Of a DNA stretch of 64,000 nt, positions 43,814 through 53,700 are shown piece by piece. Positions within the stretch are counted from its first letter, which is position 1; each line of letters starts with the position of its first letter. The position numbers and the translations under genes are program-made. The stretch comes from Candidatus Sulfotelmatobacter sp. (GTDB lineage Bacteria; Vulcanimicrobiota; Vulcanimicrobiia; Vulcanimicrobiales; Vulcanimicrobiaceae), in the NCBI GenBank assembly GCA_035504415.1, contig DATJRY010000017.1, forward strand, positions 1 to 64,000. Reading direction: 5' to 3'. Under the pieces are notes generated by a model. The model saw only the letters and a list, made by a program, of their open reading frames with translations. It did no database searches and was not told where the DNA came from.

Positions 43814-43900
43814 GCGCGAGTGGCGGAATTGGTAGACGCACTAGCTTGAGGGGTTAGCGGGAGCGATCCCGTGCTGGTTCAAATCCAGTCTCGCGCACCA
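43814..43900 (+). tRNA. tRNA-Leu (anticodon GAG)
   Basis: An 87-nt cloverleaf with a long variable arm. The acceptor stem GCGCGAG (43814-43820) pairs with CTCGCGC (43890-43896), then discriminator A and an encoded CCA (43898-43900). The anticodon stem CTAGC/GTTAG encloses loop TTGAGGG with anticodon GAG, which reads CTC/CTT. The T arm contains GGTTCAAATCC. A terminator follows at once. Confidence 0.97.
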
Positions 43901-43909
43901 CGTTCGAAG

Positions 43910-43939
43910 AGCCCGACTCGGTACGGAGTCGGGCTTTTT
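43910..43939 (+). terminator. intrinsic terminator after tRNA-Leu
   Basis: AGCCCGACTC (43910-43919) pairs perfectly with GAGTCGGGCT (43926-43935) around a six-base loop and is followed by a T tract. It ends the tRNA transcript. Confidence 0.9.
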
Positions 43940-44098
43940 CGCGCAATGTACGGCCGCGGGACCGCACAAGAGGCTCGCTTGAGCTGCTAGAGAGACAATT
44001 AAACCAACACTTTACCGAAATGGGGGTGACCGCGAACACGCTCTGGTGGATACTCAGCGTAGACGGTCAGCGCCCGGCCGTCTCGTCGGGGGTGCGGG

Positions 44099-44133
44099 GC
44101 GAACATACGGACGTTCGCCGGTGAAAACCGGCG
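44099..44133 (+). other. hairpins in the 5' region of the DUF4382 lipoprotein gene
   Basis: The roughly 250 bases between the tRNA terminator and the lipoprotein gene contain an AT-richer patch (about 43995-44025, possibly the promoter) and then folded DNA. GCGAAC and GTTCGC form an imperfect inverted repeat (44099-44118). A perfect 7-bp stem, CGCCGGT (44116-44122) with ACCGGCG (44127-44133), is capped by a GAAA tetraloop. This may be a structured leader RNA. It does not match a riboswitch consensus I know. Confidence 0.4.
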
Positions 44134-44187
44134 GCGGGTTGCCAGAGAAGGCGGCTCTTAGCGACCGCGATCGCTACCGTTTCCGAG

Positions 44188-45159
44188 ATGGGTTTGAGGA
44201 TGAAAGCACTCCCGATCGCCCTGACGCTCGCACTCCTCGCCGGGTGCGCCGGGTCGTCGACCTCGCTCCCCACGGCCAGCACCCCCAAGAACACCTCGTC
44301 CTCGACGCATCACCTGCAGACCAAGACGCAACTCGTCAAGGTGAAGAAGTCCACGCAGCGTGGTTTGCGGATGCCGAAGAACTCCGTCGGCGGTGTCGGC
44401 GGCCTTCTGGTCAGCATCATCGTCGATCTGCTCGACGCGCCGCTGGCGGACGGCGGCAACGACGCGCAAGTGAATATCGGCCTGGTCGGGATCAACGCGC
44501 TGAGCAACGGCGTGGCGACGCCGATCGTCGCGAACCAGACGCCGCAGGTGGTCAATTTGCTTGCCCTGCAGAGCACGGCCGAGCAATACGCCGCGAGCCT
44601 ACCGGCTGGAAGCTACGATACGCTCCAGTTGGTCGTCGATCCGACGACCTCGAGCGTGGTGTATCAGGGCCAGACGTACCCGGTCCAGTTCGGAAGCCTC
44701 ACCAGCGATCCGACCAGTTACGTCGGCATCGATGCGCCGGCCACGTTCGGCAGCGACGGGAGCGCGAACATAACGCTGACCGCCGACTTCAACGTGCTTG
44801 AATCCGTCGCGCTCGACGGCGCCATCGCGAACATCGACCCGCAGCTGGTCACTGCGACAAATGCCTCGGACGTCTCGGGTACGATCCTCAACGCCGCCGG
44901 CTTGCCGGTTTCCAGTGCGGTGGTGCTCGCGCTTGACGCGAACGGAAACGTCCTGAACTCGACGATCTCGGCGAACGACGGCACCTTCACGCTGCATGCG
45001 CTCTCAGCCGGCAGCGCCACTCTGGTGGTCCAGAATGCTTACGTCTCGGCGAGCGGCGAGTCCGTCTCCGCCGACGGCGCTGATGCGACCGCGCCATCGC
45101 CCTTGCCACTGGCGATCCCGGGTGGCAACACGATCAATATCGGCTCGCTGACGGACTAG
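44188..45159 (+). CDS. DUF4382-type lipoprotein
   Basis: A 323-residue lipoprotein with lipobox LALLAGC. Residues about 68-225 match the DUF4382 pattern as I know it (GLLVSIIVDLLDAPL, VNLLALQSTAEQYA, LPAGSYDTLQLVVDP, SVVYQGQTYPV). The C-terminal part (about 230-305) is a carboxypeptidase-regulatory-like beta-sandwich (VSGTILNAAGLPVSSAVVLALDANGN). It is probably an extracytoplasmic binding or structural protein. A second ATG at 44200 (MKALPI) is also possible. The LuxR-type gene begins four bases after its stop, so the two are likely cotranscribed. Confidence 0.8.
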   Translation: MGLRMKALPIALTLALLAGCAGSSTSLPTASTPKNTSSSTHHLQTKTQLVKVKKSTQRGLRMPKNSVGGVGGLLVSIIVDLLDAPLADGGNDAQVNIGLVGINALSNGVATPIVANQTPQVVNLLALQSTAEQYAASLPAGSYDTLQLVVDPTTSSVVYQGQTYPVQFGSLTSDPTSYVGIDAPATFGSDGSANITLTADFNVLESVALDGAIANIDPQLVTATNASDVSGTILNAAGLPVSSAVVLALDANGNVLNSTISANDGTFTLHALSAGSATLVVQNAYVSASGESVSADGADATAPSPLPLAIPGGNTINIGSLTD

Positions 45160-45163
45160 CCCC

Positions 45164-46726
45164 ATGGCCTCTGCGACGGATCAGGACGTCGTTGAGCCAG
45201 CGGCGTCCAGTCTCCGACGTGCTCTCCTTGCCGTGCGCGCTGCACGGTACGGCGAGGCCGCCGAGATCCTCAACGGCTGTCAGGAGTGGCCGGAACACGT
45301 TCGTGACAACGCGATCGCCCTGAAGGCCGACGCACTCGGTCGGGGCGGCAGCTACGTGGCGGCGCTCGAGTGGCTGACCGGCGTCGCCGATATGGTGACG
45401 ACCCCGGCCGGCAAATTCGGCTATGAGATCGCACTCTGCCGTGCGTTCACGAACGTCCGCGATCTCGATTCGGCTCGTGCACATGCTGCCACGGCGGAAA
45501 AGTTCGTCGACTCGGACCCGCACGGTGCGCTCACACTGGCTTACCAACGTTCGCGCCTGGCGTGGTTCGCGCAAGAGTTCGATCCGCACAACCTGGACGT
45601 CGCCGCTTCGGTCACGCATCCCGATCCGACGGCGGCAATGTGCGCGCTCATGATCCGCGCGTGGCACCACGCGGGTCTCGGCGATCTCAAGTCGCAGATC
45701 GCCGACCTCCGGCTGGCGCTCGCTATGATCGACCTCGAGACCGAAGACGCGTTGGACGTCGGGGTTCTTGCGACGATCAGCCACGCGCTCGCACGGGTCG
45801 CGTTCGAGACTTCCGACGCGGTTGCGCTGGCGGACGTCCGCGCCCGCTTCGAGCAGATCGAGTGGTCGGAGGGCGTGCGGGTCGAGCGCTTCCAAACGCT
45901 GCGCATCTTCGGCTGGGACTCGTTCATGTGCGGTCGTCCCGGGCCGGCGCAATGGTCCTTCAAGGAAGCGCGGCAGTGTGCGCCGTCCACCGCCTGGGAA
46001 GTCATGGCACATCTGGACCGCGCCTTCGTAGCGAGGATTGCGCGCAACGAGCCGTGGGCACTGGAAGAGCTTGCAGAAGCCGTCCGGCTCAGCCACGCCG
46101 TACAGTGGGAATCGACCTTCAACGAAGAGCGCCTCGCGCTGCTGACCCTGGCGACGCTCACTGCTCCGAGTAACGCGGCACGCGCTCAACGCTACGCTGC
46201 GACCTTCGCCGCGCTCGGCACCGACTCGGTGCAGGCAACGTTCGCGATTTCGCACGCCGATCGTCGCGCTCGAGCCTTCGCCCGCTACGCGCAAGGCCAA
46301 ATCGACGCAGTACTCGGGCATCTTGCGGCCGCGGAGCGGGCTTTCCGCGACGCCTACGAGATCTTCGTCTCGATCGACTATCAGTTCCAGGCCGCCATGA
46401 CGAGCATCGCGCTCGCCGAAGTCACCGGCGAGCCGAGCTGGCGAGAAAAAGCCGCCGCTCACGCGGCGCACTATCCGAACAGCCCGCTCGCGCAGCTGCC
46501 GAAGACCGGTGCCGGACTCGAGCCGGCCATGCCGGCGACGCTCTCGCCGTTGCAGAAGCAGGTCGCGCACGCGCTGGCCGGCGGGGCCGAGGTCGGGGAC
46601 CTCTCGCGTTCGCTCAGCCGCAGCATTTACACCATCGAGCGACAGATCGCCGCCGTCTACCAGGCCTTCGGGGTCAAGACGCGCTCGGAGTTCCTCGCCT
46701 CGGCGCGCGCGCTCGGAATGGCGTAG
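45164..46726 (+). CDS. TPR-like regulator with C-terminal LuxR-type HTH
   Basis: A 520-residue protein. Residues about 10-440 are helical, TPR-like repeats, with several helix-turn-helix pairs rich in Ala/Arg. The last 60 residues (LSPLQKQVAHALAGGAEVGDLSRSL then SIYTIERQIAAVYQAFGVKTRSEFLA) form a LuxR/GerE-type HTH in which the usual GLSNKEIA has diverged to AEVGDLSRSL. No N-terminal ATPase or receiver domain. It probably acts as a transcription regulator whose TPR array senses a peptide or protein. It sits between the DUF4382 lipoprotein and a c-di-GMP protein. Confidence 0.78.
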   Translation: MASATDQDVVEPAASSLRRALLAVRAARYGEAAEILNGCQEWPEHVRDNAIALKADALGRGGSYVAALEWLTGVADMVTTPAGKFGYEIALCRAFTNVRDLDSARAHAATAEKFVDSDPHGALTLAYQRSRLAWFAQEFDPHNLDVAASVTHPDPTAAMCALMIRAWHHAGLGDLKSQIADLRLALAMIDLETEDALDVGVLATISHALARVAFETSDAVALADVRARFEQIEWSEGVRVERFQTLRIFGWDSFMCGRPGPAQWSFKEARQCAPSTAWEVMAHLDRAFVARIARNEPWALEELAEAVRLSHAVQWESTFNEERLALLTLATLTAPSNAARAQRYAATFAALGTDSVQATFAISHADRRARAFARYAQGQIDAVLGHLAAAERAFRDAYEIFVSIDYQFQAAMTSIALAEVTGEPSWREKAAAHAAHYPNSPLAQLPKTGAGLEPAMPATLSPLQKQVAHALAGGAEVGDLSRSLSRSIYTIERQIAAVYQAFGVKTRSEFLASARALGMA

Positions 46727-46728
46727 CG

Positions 46729-48888
46729 ATGCTGGTGGTGGTGTTGGCCCTGGTGGCCGCGGGCGGGCTGGCCGGCACGGTGGTGTGCGCGCTGGCGATT
46801 CGTCGCGCGCGCGTCGCCGAACGCTCGGCGCAGCGACTCGCGGCGGACGCGGTCGAGCGGCGCTTCAACGTCCTCGAAGCGGTCGCCGACGGCATCTACA
46901 TCATCGACGAGTCGTTCGTCATCACCCACGTCAACGAAGAGGCGGAGCGCCTCTTGCGCTCGACCTCGATCGAGCTGGTCGGCTCGCGTCTCGACGAGGT
47001 GGTCGACCCGTTGGCCTCCGAGCTCGTCCCCGACATCGCGATCGCGCGCAAGACCGGCGAGGTCCTCGAGCACAGCTACGAGTTCTCGGCGGCAGACCGC
47101 ACCGTCGAAGTGCGCATCAAACCGGCCGCACGCGAGACGCTCGTCTACCTGCGCGACGTCTCGGCGCGCGCGCGCGCCGCTACCCGGCTCGAGGAGAGCG
47201 AGCAGCGCCTGCAGCTGGTCACCCAGAACGTCGACGCCGTGCTGTGGACGGCCGGTCGCGACGCGCGCTTCAGCACCGTCACCGGCGGCGCGCTCGACGA
47301 GCTGGGCTTGCGCAGCTCGGACCTGTTGGACGAGCCGGTCGACCTGCTGGTCGCGCGGCGCTACCTCGACGAGGCGTTCACCGGCGTTCCGGTGCGCGCC
47401 GAAGCGCCGCACGGTGAGCGCTGGCTGCGCCATCATCTCGAACCGATCATCGACCACCGCTACGGCGACGTCAACGGCGCCGTCGGCGTCTCGATCGACA
47501 TCACCGAGCTCAAGCGTGCTGAGCAGCGCGCCTGGGAGGCCGCCAACCGCGACCGGCTGACGGGCTTGCCCAACCGGCTCGCGTTGGAAGAGTCGCTCGG
47601 CGAGCTGCTGGTGCGCGAAGGCCGCGACGGCAAGGAAAGCCGCTTCGCGCTGTTGTTCGTCGACGTCGACCGTTTCAAGGCGATCAACGACACGCTCGGC
47701 CATGACGTCGGCGACGAAGTGCTGCGCATCGTCGCCGACCGCATCGCGCAGGCCGTGCGCGAGGGCGACGTGGTCGCGCGGCCGGGCGGCGATGAGTTCA
47801 TCGCGTTGTTGCCGCGCATCGCCAGCGTCGCCGACGTCGACATCGTCGCGCAGCGCATCATCCGGCTCGTGCGCCGGCCGATCGCGCTGGGCGGCCGCGA
47901 GATGGTCGTCGGCGCCAGCATCGGCGTCGCGCTCTTCCCCGAGCACGGGCGCACCACGCGCGCGCTCGTCTCGCGCGCCGACATGGCGATGTACCGCGCC
48001 AAGCGCGCCGGCGGCAACGTCCACGCGCACTTCGAGCCGGCGATGGAATCCGAGGCCGCCGAGCGTCTCACCGTCGAGACCGAGCTGCGGCGCGCCCTCG
48101 AGCGCGGTGAGCTGCGCGTGCATTACCAGCCGATCGTCGAAACCGAGACGACGCGCCTGGTCGGCTGCGAGGCGCTGGTGCGCTGGCAGCACCCGCACCG
48201 CGGCCTGCTCTTGCCCGAGCACTTCCTGGGCGTCGCCGAGGAGACCGGGCTGATCGTCGAGATCGACCGCTGGGTGATCGCCGAGGCGATGCGCGACGCC
48301 GGCGCGCTGCGCGCGGCCATCCCCGATTTCGCGCTGGCGGTCAACGCCTCGCCGCGCGCGCTGCGTATTCCCGGCTTCGGCGAGGAGATCGTCGACACCG
48401 CGGCCCGGCACGGCTTTCCGCTCGAAGCGCTCACGCTCGAGATCACCGAGCAGATCGCGGTCGACGCGTCGGCGGTGCCGCTGCTCGACGGATTGGCCGC
48501 GGCCGGCGTCACGCTGGCGATCGACGACTTCGGCGTCGGCTACAGCTCGCTGGCGTACCTCGCTCGGCTGCCGATCGGCGTGATGAAGCTCGACCGCTCG
48601 TTCCTGAGCGGCATCACCGACAACCCGCGCAGCCGGCTGCTGGTACGCTCGATCGTGCAGATGGCGCAAGGCCTGGCGCTGCAGGTCGTCGCCGAGGGCG
48701 TCGAAGCGGACGACGAGCTGCGCTTCGTCCGCTCGATCGGGTGCGACTTCGCACAGGGCTACTGCTTCTCCAAGCCGCTCCCGCTCACCGAGCTGGTCGC
48801 GCTCCTGGCCCGCGAGCAGGGCGACGTGCGCCGTCCGCGCCCGCGCGCGGCGACGCCGCTCGTCTCCGCCGCCCGAGTCGCGATCTAG
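46729..48888 (+). CDS. PAS-PAS-GGDEF-EAL cyclic-di-GMP protein
   Basis: A 719-residue membrane-linked signalling protein. An N-terminal span (residues about 1-25) is followed by two PAS domains (about 45-150 and 160-265). The GGDEF domain has an intact catalytic motif RPGGDEF and DRLTGLPNR at its start. The EAL domain keeps its catalytic set: CEALVRW, NASPRAL, EITEQ, DDFGVGYSSL, KLDRSF, AEGVE. Both synthesis and hydrolysis of c-di-GMP are therefore possible, with PAS sensing setting the balance. It starts two bases after the LuxR-type gene, so the two may work as one signalling unit. Confidence 0.95.
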   Translation: MLVVVLALVAAGGLAGTVVCALAIRRARVAERSAQRLAADAVERRFNVLEAVADGIYIIDESFVITHVNEEAERLLRSTSIELVGSRLDEVVDPLASELVPDIAIARKTGEVLEHSYEFSAADRTVEVRIKPAARETLVYLRDVSARARAATRLEESEQRLQLVTQNVDAVLWTAGRDARFSTVTGGALDELGLRSSDLLDEPVDLLVARRYLDEAFTGVPVRAEAPHGERWLRHHLEPIIDHRYGDVNGAVGVSIDITELKRAEQRAWEAANRDRLTGLPNRLALEESLGELLVREGRDGKESRFALLFVDVDRFKAINDTLGHDVGDEVLRIVADRIAQAVREGDVVARPGGDEFIALLPRIASVADVDIVAQRIIRLVRRPIALGGREMVVGASIGVALFPEHGRTTRALVSRADMAMYRAKRAGGNVHAHFEPAMESEAAERLTVETELRRALERGELRVHYQPIVETETTRLVGCEALVRWQHPHRGLLLPEHFLGVAEETGLIVEIDRWVIAEAMRDAGALRAAIPDFALAVNASPRALRIPGFGEEIVDTAARHGFPLEALTLEITEQIAVDASAVPLLDGLAAAGVTLAIDDFGVGYSSLAYLARLPIGVMKLDRSFLSGITDNPRSRLLVRSIVQMAQGLALQVVAEGVEADDELRFVRSIGCDFAQGYCFSKPLPLTELVALLAREQGDVRRPRPRAATPLVSAARVAI

Positions 48889-48894
48889 CCGCTT

Positions 48895-48916
48895 CGCCGT
48901 CCGCTACCGGACGGCG
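48895..48916. terminator. possible bidirectional terminator between convergent genes
   Basis: A perfect 8-bp stem, CGCCGTCC (48895-48902) and GGACGGCG (48909-48916), encloses a six-base loop between the convergent GGDEF-EAL and NHL lipoprotein genes and overlaps the stop codon of the latter. It has no T tract, so termination is uncertain. Confidence 0.4.
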
Positions 48917-50502
48917 ATCCCTCCCGGCTCGGGGACGTCCGCGCCGACGATCAGTCCGCCTCCGGACGTTTGCGGATACGGCGGATAGATGACGATCATG
49001 CCGCCGAAGAAGTTTGCCGCGAAGACGTAGCCGGCCGAGTCGACGGCGATCGCGCCGACCGAGGTCAGGTCGAAGGTCCAGCTGGTGAGCGGCGCAACGT
49101 TGGTCGCGCCGCTCGGGTTTGCGGCGTACATCGTTACGCGCTGCGCGTTCTGCGTGTTGGTGACGTAGATACGTCCCTGTCCGTCCAGCGCGACGCCGCC
49201 GGGCGCCGTGATCCCGGTGTTCGAGCCGGCGAGCGTCGCGATGGGCGCGCTGGTCACGCTGCCGGACGGACTCGCCGCGAACACGTCGATCGCGTTCGTC
49301 TCGATGTCAGAGACGTAGACCTTGCCGGCCGCGTCGACGGCGACGCCGGTGGGTTCTTGCAGGGTCGTGCTGCCACCGCCGATGACGGCCAGCGGCGCCT
49401 CGGTCAGATTGCCGGTCGGATGCGCGGGATAGACGAGGACGTCGTGGCCGCCGAAGTTCGCGACGTAGATCTTGCCCGACGCGTCGACGGCGAGTGCCGA
49501 GGGCTGGTTTAGGTTCGCATCGCTGATGACGGCTTGCGGCGTCACGGTGCTCGATCCGCCCGCGTAGGGCGCGAAGACGGAGATCGTGCTGTTCGCGCCT
49601 TGCACGTTGACGTTGAGCACGTAGATGTTGCCTGCGGCATCCAACGCGACCGCTTCGGGGAGCATCGCGCTCGGCGCGAAGCTCAGCACGCCTTGTGGCA
49701 CGAACGGCAAGTACGGTTGAGATTCGAAGACCGAATAGACGGTGACCGCGCCGCTGTTCGTGCCGGCCGGGACGATCGTGCTCGCGTTCGGGTTCGCGAT
49801 GTACACCGCTCGCGGCGTGGGAGAGGGGGTCGGCGTGGGCGTGGGCGTCGGCGTCGGCAGCGCGGCGCTGACGGTGAAGACCGCGAAGAGCAGCGGCTGG
49901 CCCGCGGTGACGGTGATGGGCCGTGCCGACGAATCGAAGGTCAGCGTGTTCGAGATGACCTGCGGCGGCCCGCTGATCGTCGTCCAGCCGGCGCTCGCGT
50001 TGGTCGGATCGTAGAAGGCCACGTAGGAGAGCGTCGGGGCCGTGTCCGCCGGATCCGCGATCGAGAACGACGGCGGGCCCGGGAACGAGACCGTCGCCGA
50101 GGTCGCGACCGAGAAGTAGAGCAGGCCGGCGACGTTCTGGCCACCGATTGCCGCCGGCTTGCGGTGGAGGGCCTGCAGCGTCGGGGTTCCCGGCAGCGGC
50201 GCCGCCGAGAGGGTGACGGTGAGCGTCGCACTTCCGCCCGTGGTCTGGGGGAACTGCACCAAGCCCCCGACGGTGCTGTTCAGTGCCAGATTGGCAAGCT
50301 GGGCGCTGCTCGGCGTGGGGCCGACGGACACCGTCGCAGCGTCCGTCTCCGGCGTCGGGGTGGGGCTCGGGGTAGCGAGCGTGCCGGGCAGCTTGGGGCT
50401 GACGCTGCCGCCGCCGCCACCACCTCCGCCGCCGCAGGCGGCGAGCAACGTCAGAAGGGCGAGCGCGAAAAACGCTCGGCCCGACAACGCCCGGCTGGAC
50501 AT
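48904..50502 (-). CDS. NHL-repeat lipoprotein with polyglycine tether
   Basis: A 532-residue lipoprotein. The lipobox cysteine (LLAAC) is directly followed by nine glycines and a Pro/Thr-rich stretch, a flexible tether. A beta-rich domain follows (about 60-215), then a PT-repeat linker of about 15 residues. The C-terminal NHL propeller (about 240-530) has six repeats of the type PxAVALDAAGNIYVLN, ALAVDASGKIYVANFGG, GVAVDAAGKVYVSD, GVALDGQGRIYVTN, AIAVDSAGYVFAAN. ATG 50502 has a GGAGG site; the open frame to 50538 does not. It is probably a surface-exposed binding protein. Its design parallels the lipoprotein at 39.7 kb. Confidence 0.85.
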   Translation of the reverse strand: MSSRALSGRAFFALALLTLLAACGGGGGGGGGSVSPKLPGTLATPSPTPTPETDAATVSVGPTPSSAQLANLALNSTVGGLVQFPQTTGGSATLTVTLSAAPLPGTPTLQALHRKPAAIGGQNVAGLLYFSVATSATVSFPGPPSFSIADPADTAPTLSYVAFYDPTNASAGWTTISGPPQVISNTLTFDSSARPITVTAGQPLLFAVFTVSAALPTPTPTPTPTPSPTPRAVYIANPNASTIVPAGTNSGAVTVYSVFESQPYLPFVPQGVLSFAPSAMLPEAVALDAAGNIYVLNVNVQGANSTISVFAPYAGGSSTVTPQAVISDANLNQPSALAVDASGKIYVANFGGHDVLVYPAHPTGNLTEAPLAVIGGGSTTLQEPTGVAVDAAGKVYVSDIETNAIDVFAASPSGSVTSAPIATLAGSNTGITAPGGVALDGQGRIYVTNTQNAQRVTMYAANPSGATNVAPLTSWTFDLTSVGAIAVDSAGYVFAANFFGGMIVIYPPYPQTSGGGLIVGADVPEPGGIAVR

Positions 50503-50520
50503 GGTGGCCTCCGTTCCTCT

Positions 50521-50551
50521 ATACCGGCAGCACGACACCGATACCGGTATC
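50521..50551. promoter_or_regulatory. palindrome GATACCGGTATC upstream of the NHL lipoprotein
   Basis: A perfect 12-bp palindrome (50540-50551), with an additional half-site ATACCGG at 50521-50527, lies 38 bp upstream of the lipoprotein start in the 227-bp divergent region shared with the RND gene. It may be a regulator binding site. The rest of this intergenic region shows nothing clear. Confidence 0.35.
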
Positions 50552-50729
50552 TGTACGCGTCATCCCGTCTGTAACACGATTCCGTCCGCCGAGCAAGCTA
50601 GCAAAAGAACGAATGCGGCAGCTCTTAAGGAATGCGTAGTTACAACGGCGAATTTCGTTGGTCGGGGCGAAACTCGGGCCGCGGGTCCGGCGTAGCTTCG
50701 GGCGACCGACGAGAGGACGGTCTCTCCGT

Positions 50730-53700
50730 ATGTGGTTGACGCGATTTTCCATCAAGCGCCCGATCATCGTTGCCATGCTGTTCATCGCGATCGCGGCGTA
50801 CGGCATCGCGTCGTATTTCGCGCTCGGCAAGAACTCGCAGCCGAACGTGAATTTCCCCGTCGTCGTCGTGATCGCCAACTATCCGGGCGCGTCGCCGGCC
50901 GAGATGGAGCGGCTGGTGGTCAAGCCGATCGAAGACCAGATCGACGGCATCGAGCACCTCGACGAGATGACCGCGACGGCCCAGGAAGGCTCCGCGGTCG
51001 TGGTCGTGCAGTTCAAGCTCGGGACCGACCTCGATTTCGCGGCCATCGACGTGCAGCGCCGCGTCGACACGGCGCGCGTGTACATGCCGACCGACCTCGA
51101 TCCGCCGGTGGTGCAGAAGAACGGTGCCGACGCACCGGTGGTGACCTACGCCGTCGACTCGAAGACGCTCAACGCGTCGGCGCTGGCCGACCTGCTGAAC
51201 AACAGCGTCGAGTCCGACATCCGTCACATCCCGACCGTGCAGAGCGTCGACCTCGAAGGCGCCGCGGTGCGCGAGTTCGACGTCGACGCCGACCCGCTGC
51301 GTCTGATGGGCGCGGGCGCGACCCTCTCCGACGTCTTCAACGCGATCCAGCAGAACAACAGCAACCTCCCGGGCGGGCGCGTCGACGCGCCGACGGTCGA
51401 GACCGCGGTCTCGGTGCACGCCGAGATCAACTCGGCCGCCGACATCGCCGCGCTGCCGCTGCCGATCACGACCGGGCTGCTCGTCCAGGGCAGCACGCTC
51501 AAGATCGGCGACGTCGCGACCGTCACCGACACGCACCAGGAGCAGCGCCTGATCTCGCACATGAACGGCCATCCCGGGCTGATCATGGACGTCAACCGCA
51601 CCATCAGCTCCGACGAGGTCGGCAGCACCAAGATCGTGCGCGACGGGATGATCGGGATCGAGAAGAAGTACCCGCAAGTCGAGTTCCACGAGCTGTTCGC
51701 GCCGGCCGACTACACCCAAGCCTCGCTCAACGGCGTCAACCAGTCGCTGATCGAGGGGATCGTCCTCACCGCGATCGTGCTGATGCTCTTCCTGCACGCC
51801 TGGCGCAACGCGCTGGTGGTGATGGTCGCCATCCCCGCCTCGCTGTTCGCGACCTTCATCGTGATGCGGCTGCTGAACCTCACGCTGGACAACATCTCGC
51901 TGATGGGGCTCTCGCTCACCATCGGGATCCTGGTCGACGACTCGATCGTCGTGCTCGAGAACATCACCCGACATCGAGACCTGGGTCAGGCGCCGGTCGA
52001 CGCCGCGATCAGCGGACGCACCGAGATCGGCGGCGCGGCGATCGCGATCACGCTGGTCGACGTCGTCGTCTTCCTGCCGCTGGCGTTCCTGTCGGGCTTC
52101 GTCGGCCAGTACCTGCGCGAGTTCGGCATCGTCGTCACGGTCGCGACGCTGTTCTCGCTGTTCGTCTCGTTCACGCTGACGCCGGTGCTGGCCGCCAAGT
52201 GGTCGGTGCTCAAGCGCTCGAGCGCGCCGCCGCCGTACCTGATCTGGTTCCAGGCCGGCTTCGAACGCCTCACGGCCTGGTACAAGGAGCGCGCGCTGCC
52301 GGTGGCGCTGCGCCATCGCTGGCTGATCTTCTGGATGAGCGGTGTCGCGGTCCTCAACGCGTTCAGCCTGCCGGCCGGTCCGGCCGCGATGGCCGTCTTC
52401 GCGGTGGCCGATCTCGCGATCGCGCTGGTCGTCGTCGGCGGCTGGATGATCGTCGGGCGCGTCTTCGACGGCCGGCTGATCTCCTCGCGCGTGTTGCTTG
52501 CGATCGTTGCCGGCTTGGCCGCGCTCGTCACGCTCGCGTTGACGCTGGGCGGCCTCGCGCAGCACGCCATGCCGCTGGTGGTCGTCAGCGGACTCCTCAC
52601 GCTCGCGTTCGCTGCTCTCGCGTTTCTGGTCGGCTCGGGTCGCCGCCGGATCAGCGGCGGAATCCACGTCGCCTTCCACCAGGGCGGCTCGAACGCGAGC
52701 GTCGCGGGCTTGGTCGGCATCGCGGCCGTGCTGTTCGTGCTCTCGATGACCCAGAGCTCGGTGCAATCCGAGTTCGTTCCCGACGCGAAGACCGGGCAAA
52801 TCCACGGTGACCTGACGTATCCCGTCGGCACGCCGCTGGCGATCACCGAGCGCGCGCTGGTGCGGATCGAACGCGCGGTGCTGGCCGACGAGCCGGGCGA
52901 GATCGACACCGTGCGCACCTACGCGGGCAGCAAGCCGGACGGCTGGGGCGAGACCGACGGCGGTTTCACCGGCAACTTCAACATCACGCTGCGCAAGGAC
53001 AAGCGCCGCGATCAAGACGTCGTGGTCGCGAAGCTGCGCCAGATCCTGCCCGCGCTGGCGCCGGGGGCCGAAGTGACGGTCTCCGGCCGCGGCGGCGGCG
53101 GCAGCGGTTTGCCGATCTCGTATACGCTCTCGGGGCCGCCCGACCAGATCGGCGTGGCGGCCGACAAGCTCGCGGCCTACATCCGCTCGCTGCCGGGCAC
53201 CGTCAACGTGCAGACCGGTGCCGAGCTCGACGCACCGCACCTGACCGTTCGCGTCGATCCGGCGCGGGCCGCGGTCCTGGGCGTCTCGCCGGGTGCGGCG
53301 GCCGCGGTGGCGCGCGCGGCCGTCGGCGGCGTCGTGGCCACCAAAGTGCGCACCTGGAACGGGCTGGTCAACGTCCTCTTGCAGTACCCGATCAAGGATC
53401 GCAACTCGATCGCCGAGATCGAGCGCATCCCGGTGCGCTCGAACGACGGCACGACCATGGTCCCGCTCAGCCGCGTCGCGACCTTCACCTGGGACCGTGC
53501 GCCCACCAAGATCGAGCACGTCGACAAACAGGTCATCGTGCGCGTCAACGGTGACATCGATCACGACAAGACCACGCTCGGCGCGGTGACCAGCAAGATC
53601 GACGCGCAGCTCAAGGTACCGGGCTTCCTGCCGACCGGCGTGACGACCGGCCTCGAGGGCGACACCAAGTTCTTCAAAGAGTTCACCGACTCGATGACGT

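Noticed and set aside
43940-44187. c-di-GMP (GEMM) riboswitch before the DUF4382 operon
   Set aside because: A GAAA tetraloop is present, but the conserved GEMM core sequences are not.
49800-49870. Tandem repeat as a possible CRISPR or phase-variation tract
   Set aside because: It encodes the Pro-Thr linker of the NHL lipoprotein; repeat units are irregular and in frame, with no spacers.
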